Shown here one piece after another: positions 20,652 through 30,095 of a stretch of 64,000 nucleotides of DNA. Position numbers and translations under genes: made by a program. Where the stretch lies: positions 9,228,375-9,292,374 of the forward strand of contig CM020619.1 in NCBI GenBank assembly GCA_009829735.1, read 5' to 3'. This stretch comes from Pyropia yezoensis. Lineage: Eukaryota; Rhodophyta; Bangiophyceae; Bangiales; Bangiaceae. Under the pieces are notes generated by a model, which was not told where the DNA came from, searched no databases, and saw nothing but the letters and a program-made list of their open reading frames with translations. The number at the start of each line of letters is the position of its first letter. The stretch's first letter is position 1.

Positions 20652-21974
20652 ATGGGGCGGGGGGACATTGAGGACATGTGGGAGTGGCTGTGCGAGCCCG
20701 CCCGCGCCCGCTCCTTCAACGCGATGCACCGCGTCGCCATCCGCGACCGGCGGATTCCCCGAGATGTGGCGATGAGCGAGCCGCTGGCCGTCGCGATGCG
20801 GGGGCAGCTGCCCGCGATTGGCGCCTCGGCGCGGCGCGCCGGGTCCGACAGCGGCCAAAGCGACGACGGCGGGGCGGTTGACGACCCCAATATAGATGAC
20901 CACACGCTGCTGATGCAGACCATCCGCATTACGCTGGAGCACGGCAAAGCCCTCCACGCTGACGGTCGGCACCACGCCGCCGCCGCCGAGTTTACTGACG
21001 CCATCGAGGCGCTGCGGGAGGTGGCCGACCCGCCGCCAGCGTCCACCGCCGGCTTGCTGGCCACCTTCCACGGCTTCCGCGCGTGCACGCTGTGGGACCT
21101 GGCCGTCGCCGGGCGGCCCGCACGGGACGAGGAGGACGGTGAGGACGAGGAAGACGACGAAGATGCCGCGGCCGAGGCGGACGCCGATGCGTCTGCGACG
21201 GTGGCGCTCGCGCTGGCTGACGCGCGCGAGGCGCTCGCCGCGCAAGCGACGGTCGGGCTGGACGAGGCCAAGGCGGGTCGCCTGACCACCCTCGTCGACG
21301 CGGCGAAGCAGAGGCAGCCGGAGCGTGCAGGCCCCCCGGGGGGGCCGCCCGCGGCGGCGACTGTGGCACCCGCTGGCGGCGGCTCCGGCCCGCCGGCTAC
21401 GGTGCCGTGGCGGGGCCCGCTCGTCGACGACGACGAGGAGCCGCGGTTTGACTACACCCTCCTCCGCGCGCTGGACGAGCTCCTCTTGGAGCGGGGAGTG
21501 GACAGCGGCCGTCGCGGGCGGCCTGCGTCGTCACAGGGCGGCGGACGCGACGCGGTTGATGGACGTGCCTCGGAAAGCGGCCCGGCACCGCCTCTGCGGC
21601 AGCGGCGTGGGGGCGGCGGCGTGGCGGGGGCGGCGGATGCATCCGCGGCGGCCGAGGCCCATTTGGATCAGTGGCTACCCGTCGGGACCGGTGGGACACC
21701 GCAGCGAGGCCGCAGCCACCGTGGCCGTAGCCGTGGCCGCGGCGGCACTGGCCGCGGCGATCGGCGCAGACGTGGGCGCGGCGGCGGTGGTGGCGGCGGC
21801 GGCCGGCGAGGTGGTGACCGCGGGGGTGGCGGTGCCACGCCATGGGTGACCGTGGCGTTGGCACACCCAGCGACGATGGCGCTGGCGAGGCAACAGCGAC
21901 CGCAGCAGACCCACCGCTCCCGAGTGGTGACGTCCTCTGCGTCATGGGTGCCGCCATCGCGGAGGGCGGGGTGA
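20652..21974 (+). CDS. TPR-like and RGG-rich protein segment, same frame as the upstream ORF
   Basis: The frame runs from the ATG at 20652 in the same register as the previous ORF, separated only by a TGA and 36 bases. It encodes a globular start (IEDMWEWLCEPARARSFNAMHRVAIRD), a helix-turn-helix pair of TPR type (ITLEHGKALHADGRHHAAAAEFTDAIEAL, split here as residues about 92-120), an acidic run (EEDGEDEEDDED), a second helical part and an Arg/Gly-rich tail (about 355-395) like an RGG RNA-binding box. The last 130 bases overlap the next ORF in another frame and look non-coding, so the real reading frame probably shifts near 21815-21850. Function unknown; protein or RNA binding is suggested by the TPR-like and RGG parts only. 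Confidence 0.6.
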   Translation: MGRGDIEDMWEWLCEPARARSFNAMHRVAIRDRRIPRDVAMSEPLAVAMRGQLPAIGASARRAGSDSGQSDDGGAVDDPNIDDHTLLMQTIRITLEHGKALHADGRHHAAAAEFTDAIEALREVADPPPASTAGLLATFHGFRACTLWDLAVAGRPARDEEDGEDEEDDEDAAAEADADASATVALALADAREALAAQATVGLDEAKAGRLTTLVDAAKQRQPERAGPPGGPPAAATVAPAGGGSGPPATVPWRGPLVDDDEEPRFDYTLLRALDELLLERGVDSGRRGRPASSQGGGRDAVDGRASESGPAPPLRQRRGGGGVAGAADASAAAEAHLDQWLPVGTGGTPQRGRSHRGRSRGRGGTGRGDRRRRGRGGGGGGGGRRGGDRGGGGATPWVTVALAHPATMALARQQRPQQTHRSRVVTSSASWVPPSRRAG

Positions 21975-22723
21975 CCCACCCTTCGAGCGTCGCCGACCGG
22001 CGGTGCCCGTGCTGCTTTGCCAAGTGGGCGGCCGACCTGGCCGCCACCCCCGTAGCGGTGCTACCGTGCAGCCACGCCATCTGTGGCCCCTGCTTCCACC
22101 GCTGGCACGCCCGGTGTATGCTCTGCCGGCTGCCCGTAACGGGTGAGCCATCGCCCGCCGTCGGCGGCGGGCGCTATCGGCCGCGCCACGACCCCATCCC
22201 CCCCGCTGTGTGGGCGTTTGCACGAGCGGCGGTACTCCAGGCAGCGGGCCTGTCGGCGCTCATCGGCCGCCTGCCCCTGTCGGCGTGCGAGTCGCGGGCG
22301 GTCGTCGTGACGCTGCTGGTGGAACCCCGCTTTGACACGACTGCCGCGGAGGGGCGGCTGTTTGAGCTGGTCATGGCGGCACGGCCGCCCGCGGCCACGG
22401 GCGGCCGCCGCTCCCCGGCCGACACGGACGCCGGGGCCGCCCGCATCGACGCCCTCTTCACCACCGCGCGGGCGCCGGCGGTGGCGGCGGCGGCTGACCT
22501 CGCCGCCGCCGAGGCGGCGCTGTCGCGGCCGCTTGCGGGTGCGTCGGCGTGGGCGCGGCGGGAAGCGGTGGTCGCCGTCGCCGACCTGCGGCGCCGCCTG
22601 AGTGCCGCCCGCCGCGCGGGCGCCGACGCGCTGTACGCGGCGGTCAATGCGGGCGGCGCCGCGGCCGGAGGCGCGGGCGGCGGCGGCATTGTGCTCGACT
22701 TCCACGGCCTCACCGCCGCTTAG
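21842..22723 (+). CDS. RING-finger protein ending in a truncated Smr domain
   Basis: From the ATG at 21842 the 293 residues contain a C3HC4 RING finger (C-P-C-C near 55, then LPCSHAICGPCFHRWHARCMLCRLP), so an E3 ubiquitin-ligase activity is likely. A helical Ala-rich middle follows. The C-terminus, GGGIVLDFHGLTAA, is the start of an Smr domain with its LDxHG motif, and a TAG at 22721-22723 cuts it. The rest of the Smr domain continues in the same frame after the TAG. The ORF overlaps the upstream ORF by 133 bases in a different frame, which is odd for a eukaryote and points to one gene with a frame change, or to an unrecognised intron. RING plus Smr is a combination I do not know from described proteins. 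Confidence 0.75.
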   Translation: MGDRGVGTPSDDGAGEATATAADPPLPSGDVLCVMGAAIAEGGVTHPSSVADRRCPCCFAKWAADLAATPVAVLPCSHAICGPCFHRWHARCMLCRLPVTGEPSPAVGGGRYRPRHDPIPPAVWAFARAAVLQAAGLSALIGRLPLSACESRAVVVTLLVEPRFDTTAAEGRLFELVMAARPPAATGGRRSPADTDAGAARIDALFTTARAPAVAAAADLAAAEAALSRPLAGASAWARREAVVAVADLRRRLSAARRAGADALYAAVNAGGAAAGGAGGGGIVLDFHGLTAA

Positions 22724-22927
22724 GCGGTGGGCCGCTACCGGGAGCTCGTCCAGCCCGTCCTCCCCGTCGTCCGGTCGGTCACGCTGGTTGTCGGCCGCGG
22801 GCGGCACAGCGAGCGCGGCCGGGGGGTGCTGCGGGGGGTGCAGGAGGTGCACATTGCCTCCTCGCCGGGCGTCCGCGCCACCGCCGTGCCGGGCAATGAT
22901 GGGCGGCTAGAGGTGAGCGTGGAGTGA
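22724..22927 (+). pseudogene. C-terminal half of the Smr domain beyond an in-frame TAG
   Basis: Reading on from the TAG in the same frame gives AVGRYRELVQPVLP, then VTLVVGRGRHSERGRG with the GxGxHS motif, and a final NDGRLEVSVE before TGA. These are the second conserved motif and C-terminal strand of eukaryotic Smr domains (as in N4BP2- and fungal-type proteins). Both motifs associated with Smr nuclease activity are kept, so the domain looks functional except for the stop codon. Readthrough, a sequencing error (GAG read as TAG) or a recent nonsense mutation would each fit. Confidence 0.8.
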
Positions 22928-24159
22928 GGGGTGGCGCCTCCCGGCGGGTGCCCCGCTCATGCGTGCGTGGCGGCGTCGTGGGCGCGGCCGTACGGCCGCG
23001 CCCGCCGTCAGGGGATCAGGGGGTGAGGCCGCACGGGGTGCGCGGCGGCGGCGCTGCCCCCCGCCTGCCCGCCACGGCGGCGGCTGAGGGCTACGACGGT
23101 CGGCAGGCAGGCAGGCGGGGGTCGATGCGTCGACCGCCCGCCCTGCCGCCGCCATGTTGCCCGGCGGCGGCGGTGGCGGGACGCTGCGGGGAACGTTGGA
23201 GGGGGGGGTGGGGGCGGGGCGCCCGCGGCCGTGTCCTCTTCCAAACCCCGGCGCACCGACGGGCACCCCCCCCCCTCCCCCCGGCGTGGGGAGGGGAACA
23301 GGATGTACGTGGAGAGGGACCACTGCAAGAAGGGGGGGGGGGGCAGCGCTCCCCATCCCCCCCACCCCACCCAACACCATCGAGCGCGACCCCACTTTCC
23401 CACATGGGTCCGCCCCCCCTCCCGAAAGAAACGCAGGCGCCCGCCACCCATCGACAGCATCGCTGCAGCCCAAGAGGGCCCCGCCGCCGCCCCTCCGCGC
23501 GTCCGCCGTCGCTTAGCGCGCCGCCAACAGGGCGACCGCCGCGGCCGCGCGGCGGGCTGGGACAGCCGTGCCGCAGCGCGGTGGCCGCCCCCTCGTCGCA
23601 ACCGCCACAGCGGCGGTGGCGGCAGCGGCGGCGGCGGCGCCAAACAGCAGACGGAGAACCGTTGGGGTGGGCAGGTGGGCAGGGCGGTGCGCGGTCACAG
23701 GCTGGGCGGCCAGGGGGGGACAGAGGCGGCCGCCGTGAGCAGAGAAGATGGCTGGACGGGAGGTCAGAGGTGCTTGGTCGGCTGCGGGATGGTGCTCGGT
23801 TGGATGCCCAGCACCTGCAGTCGAGGGGTGGCCCTCGTATGCGACGCTGTGCGCGCCGGGTGGCGCCTCAATGGCGCCTCAAGGCGTCCCACCCGCATCG
23901 GTAAAAAGTCAAGAGTGAGCGGTTGTTTAGCGTGGGGTGTTTCACGAGCGATGCCTTTGGTGTCCGCCATCGAATACGGAAATACAACAAAAACACAGGA
24001 GGGAGGGGCGGCGTCGAGCGGAGCGTGTCGTCTCCCACCTTCACCACCCGTCATGAACAACAGCGAGTGCTGCCCCGCAGCGCCACCCACCCCAAAGATT
24101 AGCCCCCCCACCCCCCCCCCCCCGGGCGGTGGGGGCCGGCGATGGTGGCCCTCCGCTGC
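22928..24159. other. Convergent intergenic gap
   Basis: About 1.2 kb between the Smr-containing locus and the protease stop. It contains several C/G runs (for example 23331-23342 and 24107-24124) and compositional open frames on both strands, none with a conserved motif. Confidence 0.45.
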
Positions 24160-26682
24160 TCACAGCTGCGCGCGGATCCACCGGAACCCCCAGCTGGTGC
24201 GGGCATAGTAGTCTGGAAAGCGGCTCGGGCACTGGTTGGGCCCGTTGGGGTACCCGTGCGACACGACGCCCACCACCCGGTACGCCGTGTCGCCGCGGCG
24301 GTTCGTAAAGCGCGTGAAGAGGGGCCCGCCGCTGTCGCCGAAGCAGGTGGCCTGGCGATCCGCCATGCTCGCACACAGCGACGTCCGCGGGGAGGCGCCG
24401 ACGGTAAAGCCGACGCGCTCCAGGTAGGCGGTGCAGGCGGCCCAGTCATTGATGGGGGCGGTGGCCAGCTGGAGCGTCTGGGACACCGTGTTGGGGCGCG
24501 TCCCGCTCGTGTCGCCATGGCCGGGGATGTAGGCCGTGTCGCCCGTCACGGGCCGGCGGCCAGAGCCGTTGGTGTAGGCAAGGCGGACGCCCGCGCGTTT
24601 CATGACCCCGTACGAGGGGGGGTTGCGGAGCGTCAAGACGGCCAGGTCATTGTCAAGGGTGTCCCGGTTGTAGTCTGGGTGGATGACAGCTGCACTAATC
24701 TAAGGCGTGGGGGGGGGGGGGGGGGGAGAAGGGGGGACAACCGCAGGGTGGGGAGAGGGAAGAGGATAGAGGGGGAGAAAGGGGGCGGGGGGGGGGGGAG
24801 GTGACGGCCACCACGGATTGAATCGTCAGTCGTTCGCCCGGGAGCCAAGGGCCCGCCCAAGCAACGGGGCGCGGCCGACGGCCGCGCGGTTGGGGGGCGC
24901 ACCCCCCACGCACCCGGCACAGCGCACAGGCCGTCGTCATCCGCCGGGCGCTACCCAAAGCAATAAACGGTTCAGAAGAGAGCGAGGAAGAAGACGAGAG
25001 ACAAGCAAAGCCCCACTCCCCAGCGCACCCACCCACCCACCCAATACGGGCGACGTACGCGCTCGCCAGCACGCCCGCCCGCCCACTCGCCTCCCCACCC
25101 CCCCCAGCCCCCCTGATCCCCTCCCCACGCACCCCAAGCTCAAAGCCCGAGCTCATCTGGATGCCGCCGACCCGAACAAAGTCCGCCGCCGTCGTCACAT
25201 CATAGCCATCAATGCAGTGCGCGGCGGTGAGGATCTTGTTGGGCCTGATGAGTGCGCCACCACACTGCGCGGGGTGGTGGTGGGTGGAAAGGGGGACGGC
25301 GGCAGCGGCGGGGGGAAGGGAGGGGAAGGCAGGGGGGGGGGTGCGTTGTGGACGCACCGACAAGATCGGGGAGACGACGACAGCAGCGGGTTGCCAAAAA
25401 CGGAGGCCGTTAGACAAACGCACAGGCACGCCCAGAGCGTCAAATGAGGGGGGCGTGGCCGGGGGGACGGGAGCCGGCAGCACCCGGGGGGGGAAGGGGG
25501 GCATGGTCAGTGGCACGCGCCCCATTGCGCCCTGTCGCGCGTTCCCCTCCCGAGGCGGGCTACCCACCGCCGCGCGAGGCGTTGGCAGCAGCCACCACCG
25601 GCAGCGGTTGCAGACGCGACTCCACAGAGGGAGAGGGGGAGGGAATGGGGGCAGCAGCGCGACCCCTTCCTCTGCTCCTCACCACCCTCCCGCAGTGTCC
25701 CACCCTCCCGCAGTGTCCCAACTCCCTACCCCTTTTTCCCACCGAGCCGCACTACCCCCCCGTCCCCGCAGCTCATCCCCTGACCAGCCGCCAGGGGACA
25801 CTCCAAGCACCCACTGCACCGAATCAGAACAATGGCGTGTGCGTCTCCTCACACAGTCGGCACGGCGGTCGCCGTCGTCGTCCCCCCACCCTCCCCCCCC
25901 CTGCAAAGGAAAAAGGACAAAGGAAATAACGTACGTAGAAGAAGACACTGCCCTGCGATCGGTACATGAGGCGAGTGTAGCTGTATGGGGGTGGAGTGTA
26001 GGTGGGGGGGAGGGGACGGCAGATCAGAAGGGAATGAGAAGGAGGGAAAAGAGTCCGCAGTCAAGAGGTGGGCAGTTAGCTTCACGCAACTGGTCGTGGC
26101 GTGTTCCCAGCGGGGCGGAGAGCAGGAGGAGGAGGGCAAAGGGTGGGAACAACCGCCACCTCTGCGGCGCACTCGCCCTCCCTACCCAGCACAGACGCCT
26201 GCGTCTGGCGTTGCGCCAAGGACGTGACCCGTCGAACGGGGGCGGCGACCAGCTGGGGTGGCGACGCCTGCGCCAGGCGGGTCCCCCGGCGAGCTGCGCG
26301 GGGGTGGCGCGGTGCTCGTTTCCACCCACCCCGTCGGCCCCTTCCCTCCCTCTTCTCTTCCATTCTCACACCCTGCCCCCCCCCCCCCCCCCCTCCCACC
26401 CCCCCCCCCCAGCACCCAGCCCACACCAACGTACAATCCGGCGCCGAGCGTGCGGTCATTCTCCGTCACATCCCGCCCGTTAATGATGCGGCCGCCGCCG
26501 GCGTTGCCAGTGTCCCGCCCCACAAACGCGCCCGAGGCGCGGGTAAAGCCGACGCGCGGCGCCGCGCCCTGCGCCGCCACGCCGGGCAGGGACGGCGTCG
26601 ACGCCGCCACCGCCGCCGCCACCACCGCCATTGCCAGGCGGGAGAGCAGCCGCGACGGGCGCGTCAGCGGGGGGCACGCCAT
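24160..26682 (-). CDS. Secreted trypsin-fold serine protease (four exons)
   Basis: Exons on the minus strand are 26682-26435, 25980-25935, 25264-25133 and 24699-24160, giving 321 residues. Donors are GTACGT, GTACGT and GTGCGT; acceptors end in CATACAG, CGCGCAG and CCTTAG, and all phases agree. The protein has a hydrophobic signal segment (LAMAVVAAAVAAST, from residue 17), a propeptide, the activation site R65/IINGRDV, catalytic His114 (ILTAAHC), Asp160 (DNDLAVL) and Ser265 (GDSGGP). It is an S1-family endopeptidase, secreted or vacuolar. The specificity position six before the Ser is Ala rather than Asp, so it should not cut after Lys/Arg as trypsin does. SHG replaces the usual SWG beside the pocket. 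Introns of 454, 670 and 433 bp begin G-rich and end C-rich. The ATG at 26682 has a GCCATGG context. Confidence 0.93.
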
Positions 26683-28382
26683 GGCGACAGAGGGAGCAAG
26701 GGAACGAGGGACGCGGGTGGGCAAGAGCGCTGGTGGGGCGGTGGGGTGAGGTCACGCGCACAGGGTGGATGATGGGGGGAAGGGCGGGGGGGGGGCGATG
26801 CCGATCTGGCAGTGGATGATCTTGGGTGGGCCGCGGTTGCTGCGCAGATGCGACGCAGAGGGAGGGTGCGCTTTTGAGCTGCTCCCTCCTGCCGGCCGCC
26901 ACCGCCACCCACCGCGGCTGGCCCGGCGGCTGGCCCAGTCGCGGTGGGTGGAGGTGGCGGCCGCGGCTGGGCCAGCCGCGGAGGGTGGCGGTGGCGGCCG
27001 GCAGGGGTGGCGCGCCGATAGCTGTTCCTCCCTCGCCCCACGCACGCCGCGTCGGCGTGCGTGCCCGCCGCCCCCCCCCCCCCAAGTGAATCCAGAGGTC
27101 TGGGGGAGGGGAGCAGGCAGCGGCCACGGCCGGCGCCTGCGGGGCGGCCGCCACAACGGTGCATGATCGGGTGTGGCCCCGTTCCCTCTGCCTCGGGCGC
27201 TATTGCAGGGCCTTGCAGGGCAATCAGCAGTCCCTTCGGCAGTGGTGGGCGGGAAGACGGTGTGGAGGGGGGGGACGACCCTTTGGCCGCGCTGCAACTG
27301 CAGCGGGGGCCTCAGCTGGGGAACTGCAGGTGCGTTGTCCGCCGTCAGTCGTGAGCATCTGACAAAACGGGGCCACTGAAGGCTGAGCCGCGAGCCCGCA
27401 GGACGGAAGACGAAGAAGTCCTCGTCATGCGACCGAACTATGGTCTTTTCATTTTTCTTTTGGCTCTTCGCGAATCGGGCCAGCGCGATGCGTTATTTCT
27501 TGGACCATTTGACCAAAAGTGTTCTTAGATGAGAATTTGTGCCCTAAAAGTGCTTGACTGGGACCTGTCTCTCTGACTGCCATCTCGTCAGCCTCACCCA
27601 CACTGTGTCCCTTCGCAGTGCGCCGTTCACCTTCCTACAGCGTGTTGCTGCCGTCACGCCTTTATTCTTTTTTTCCTCGAGATGCCCCCCCCATGTCCCT
27701 CCATGGGACGCCATCCCCCACACGTTGCCGCATCACGGACTTACCCGATTGAGCGTTCTGGTGCGGGGGCTGTCCCTCGGGTGGTCGCCGCGGGTGTGGT
27801 GTAGGTGAGCGGCTGGTACTCGTTACTTGTGTGGCCCACGCTGGTGTGGCCCCCACTCTTGAGCTTGTTTTCTGTGGCTCGTCACCTTGTCTTGTGCGCG
27901 AGCCATTGCGACTGGTGGCGGCCTACCATGCGCAGGCGGTCGCAGGCACGGTGCCCTATCATGCAAGTGCTAGAGGCTGGAGACTGCGGTGGTGCGCTTG
28001 CAGTCCGGGGCACGTTGCCCGGTACCCTTGGCGGGAGCCCCAGCGGTGAGGGTGCCTTAGCTCCCCTGCCAGCCGGTGGCCCGTAGCCGTCCCTGCAGAC
28101 GCTGGCTCTTGTCCCACATCGGGTGCACGTGCTCTTCGGTGGCAGGTGCCCGTCGTGGACGTGGTTCTGGTCGGTGGTGGATCGTTGTCTTACCCAGTGT
28201 GCATGCGGGCTGTGGCGGTCAGTGGTGCCGGCTGGTGCACGCGGTCGGCGGTTTGTGCGCCGTCCCTCCATCTGACGCATCTCTGGTGGTGACAGGAGGG
28301 TGCCACGCTTGTAGCTATTTTTTGCTGCTTCTGTTGTCTCTGCGGAGCGCAGTGTCGGCGTCATGATGACGTCCTCGAGTTA
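26683..28382. other. Gap with an inverted repeat, no supported gene
   Basis: Upstream of the protease gene. It holds the 36-bp inverted repeat at 26889-27004 and, beyond 27400, sequence of lower GC content than the host genes. Short open frames here have no recognisable motif. Confidence 0.4.
26889..27004. repeat. Inverted repeat, 36-bp arms with one mismatch
   Basis: Arms at 26889-26924 and 26969-27004 begin CTGCCGGCCGCCACCGCCAC and end with its complement; 35 of 36 positions pair. The 44-bp spacer contains further partial copies of the arm sequence (GCGGCTGG and complements), so the structure may fold in more than one way. Confidence 0.9.
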
Positions 28383-28781
28383 GTGCCGTCAACTGTGTTC
28401 TGTCCTCACACTACCTGCGGTATCCAGGCCTTCCAGGACGGGCAGCCGTTCTCCGTCGATCTGCCCTTCCTTGACGGAGTTCTCCCTGATATCACCCTAC
28501 CCAGACACTGCAGCGTGTGTAAGACTCTGTTTCGTGTTGGAGTCGTGACATACCGCCCTGCATTCTACGCTGTCCACATCCAGCCCTCGGTCTCCACGGC
28601 ATGCCCAATCACGGTGCACGACATGCATTGTGATAAGGCAGAGCTTCTACACGGGGTGCACCCAGGAAGAGAGGAAAACTTTAGGCGTTTTATCCAGGGC
28701 AGCCGCGCTTGCCCTTTACTGAAGGCTTGGGACAAGCTCCGGACGACGCAAAGCGTCAGTCCGAGGAGAAAAGAACAATGA
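28383..28781 (+). CDS. Hypothetical Cys-containing ORF, possible mobile-element relic
   Basis: The frame opens without an ATG (GTG at 28383), so an upstream exon would be needed. The 132 codons have balanced third-position use, unlike the GC3-rich host genes. It reads FCPHTTCGIQAFQDGQ, then LPRHCSVCKTLFRVGV, a spacing of CPxxxC and CxxC that could form a zinc ribbon. A roughly similar pattern (CADASCPHNFFEW, ACWCGVCGHHL) occurs near 61320-61430. I do not recognise the family; a relic of a transposon protein is the likeliest reading because the surroundings are repeat-rich. Confidence 0.3.
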   Translation: MPSTVFCPHTTCGIQAFQDGQPFSVDLPFLDGVLPDITLPRHCSVCKTLFRVGVVTYRPAFYAVHIQPSVSTACPITVHDMHCDKAELLHGVHPGREENFRRFIQGSRACPLLKAWDKLRTTQSVSPRRKEQ

Positions 28782-29279
28782 GGATATGTTCATAGCAGCG
28801 GCCGGAAGGAGCGAGGGTCAAGTGAGGCAAAGTGTTGGTGATAAAGCAAGTGAGAACACGAGTAGAGCAGAACACAAGTGTTTTCTACCTGCCATCAGAC
28901 GCAAGGAGGCGTAGCCTGTGCCGCTCGGTCAACAGGGCTCGCGCACAGTCTGGCCTCCAAGGCGCGCGCTAAACGTCACCACAGGGCGGCTATTGAGCCG
29001 TATTGACGCTACCACGGGCGGACACCCAGAGTGCATGGCCCTGCACTAGGCGTTGCCCTCTCGCCACGAACACACCATTGCACGGTCGTGCCGCCCTGCA
29101 GCTACAGTGAGTTGTCATCTTGCGGGAGTGCAACCGCGGTGGCACTCGACAGACAACAAAAGACGATCACTCCGGTGAGGTATGTCTGGAGCGGTCACGC
29201 CGGTCGCCGAGTGGCGAAGAGCTTGCCGCTTCTCCAACGGTGTGATGGACTGCGGACTTCAGCACTGAGATGTCCAGCG
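28782..29279. other. Gap, nothing recognised
   Basis: About 500 bp of moderate GC content between the Cys-rich ORF and the left end of the inverted-repeat element. No conserved frame or repeat was noticed. Confidence 0.4.
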
Positions 29280-30095
29280 CAGTGGGTCTAACACCCTGTC
29301 CCTTACAGATGGCCGATTTGACGTGCGACGGCGTGTGCGGCCCGTTGCACGTGCACTGCAATGTGGCCCCAAGGGCCCAAGAACGTCCTTTTCCGCGTTT
29401 ATGCACTGCACGTTTGCCCCACTACGGCCTCCCCCAGAAGGGGAAGCGCCGGCGAGACCCCATTTTTTTGAGGAGCATGAGAACGACCTTGTTGAGGTGT
29501 GCGTGAAGAGCGTTCTTCTCGCCGGCGCTTCCTTCGCCAATTGTCGCCTATTGTCATCTGGAGCATGTCGTGAAAAACGTGCAATCGTGCATACATGGTT
29601 GCAAGATTCGCGGCGACACGCCGCATAGAAACGGAAACGTGTTTGCAATATACACCCCCCTGCATCAGATCCCGTGCAATCTAGCACGACCATGCATCGC
29701 ATATGCTTGCAAGCCTGTGCGAAAGCTCATGTTCTCTACAACGACCTGCTTCTTGAGAGCAACCCACGCGCCCCATCTGCAGTGCGTACCTTGTGGCATG
29801 CCTCTGCACGCCAGTGCAGCCGAGCGACTTTCTTTTTCCCGAGTTGAGCCATCTCCAGTTCATGCTCTGTGCACGAACGTTCACGCTGGGTGCAGGCGTC
29901 ATGCAGCATCCGCCACGCGCCTGCAGCATGTTTCGGTGCAGAATGCAGTGAATTGTGCACGTAAACAGGGGAAAACGTGCACCCTTGCACAAATTTGGGC
30001 CACTTGCACACCCGTGCTCGGCCGTGCCAGCACGTGTTTACACGCCCAAATACGAAAAATCGCCTCGCGTAAGGGACAGGGTTTAAGACCCACTG
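29280..30095. mobile_element. Non-autonomous DNA element with CAGTGGGTCT terminal inverted repeats
   Basis: The left end reads GCGCAGTGGGTCTAACACCC followed by TGTCCCTTAC; the right end is its inverse complement with two differences, giving about 30-bp terminal inverted repeats including the flanking GCG. The 816-bp interior contains repeated ATGCACTGCA-like and CACGTG-containing motifs but no coherent ORF, so it cannot supply its own transposase. Because the palindrome may extend through GCG on both sides, I cannot fix the exact ends or a target-site duplication. A smaller element with the same first 12 bases lies at 38654-38800. Confidence 0.75.

Noticed and set aside
19893..21245. 450-codon minus-strand frame opposite the TPR-like locus
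   Set aside because: Arg/His/Gly-rich shadow; the plus strand carries normal hydrophobic patterning.
22924..23904. 326-codon plus-strand frame
   Set aside because: Runs through G runs and has Arg/Pro/Gly composition only; no motif.
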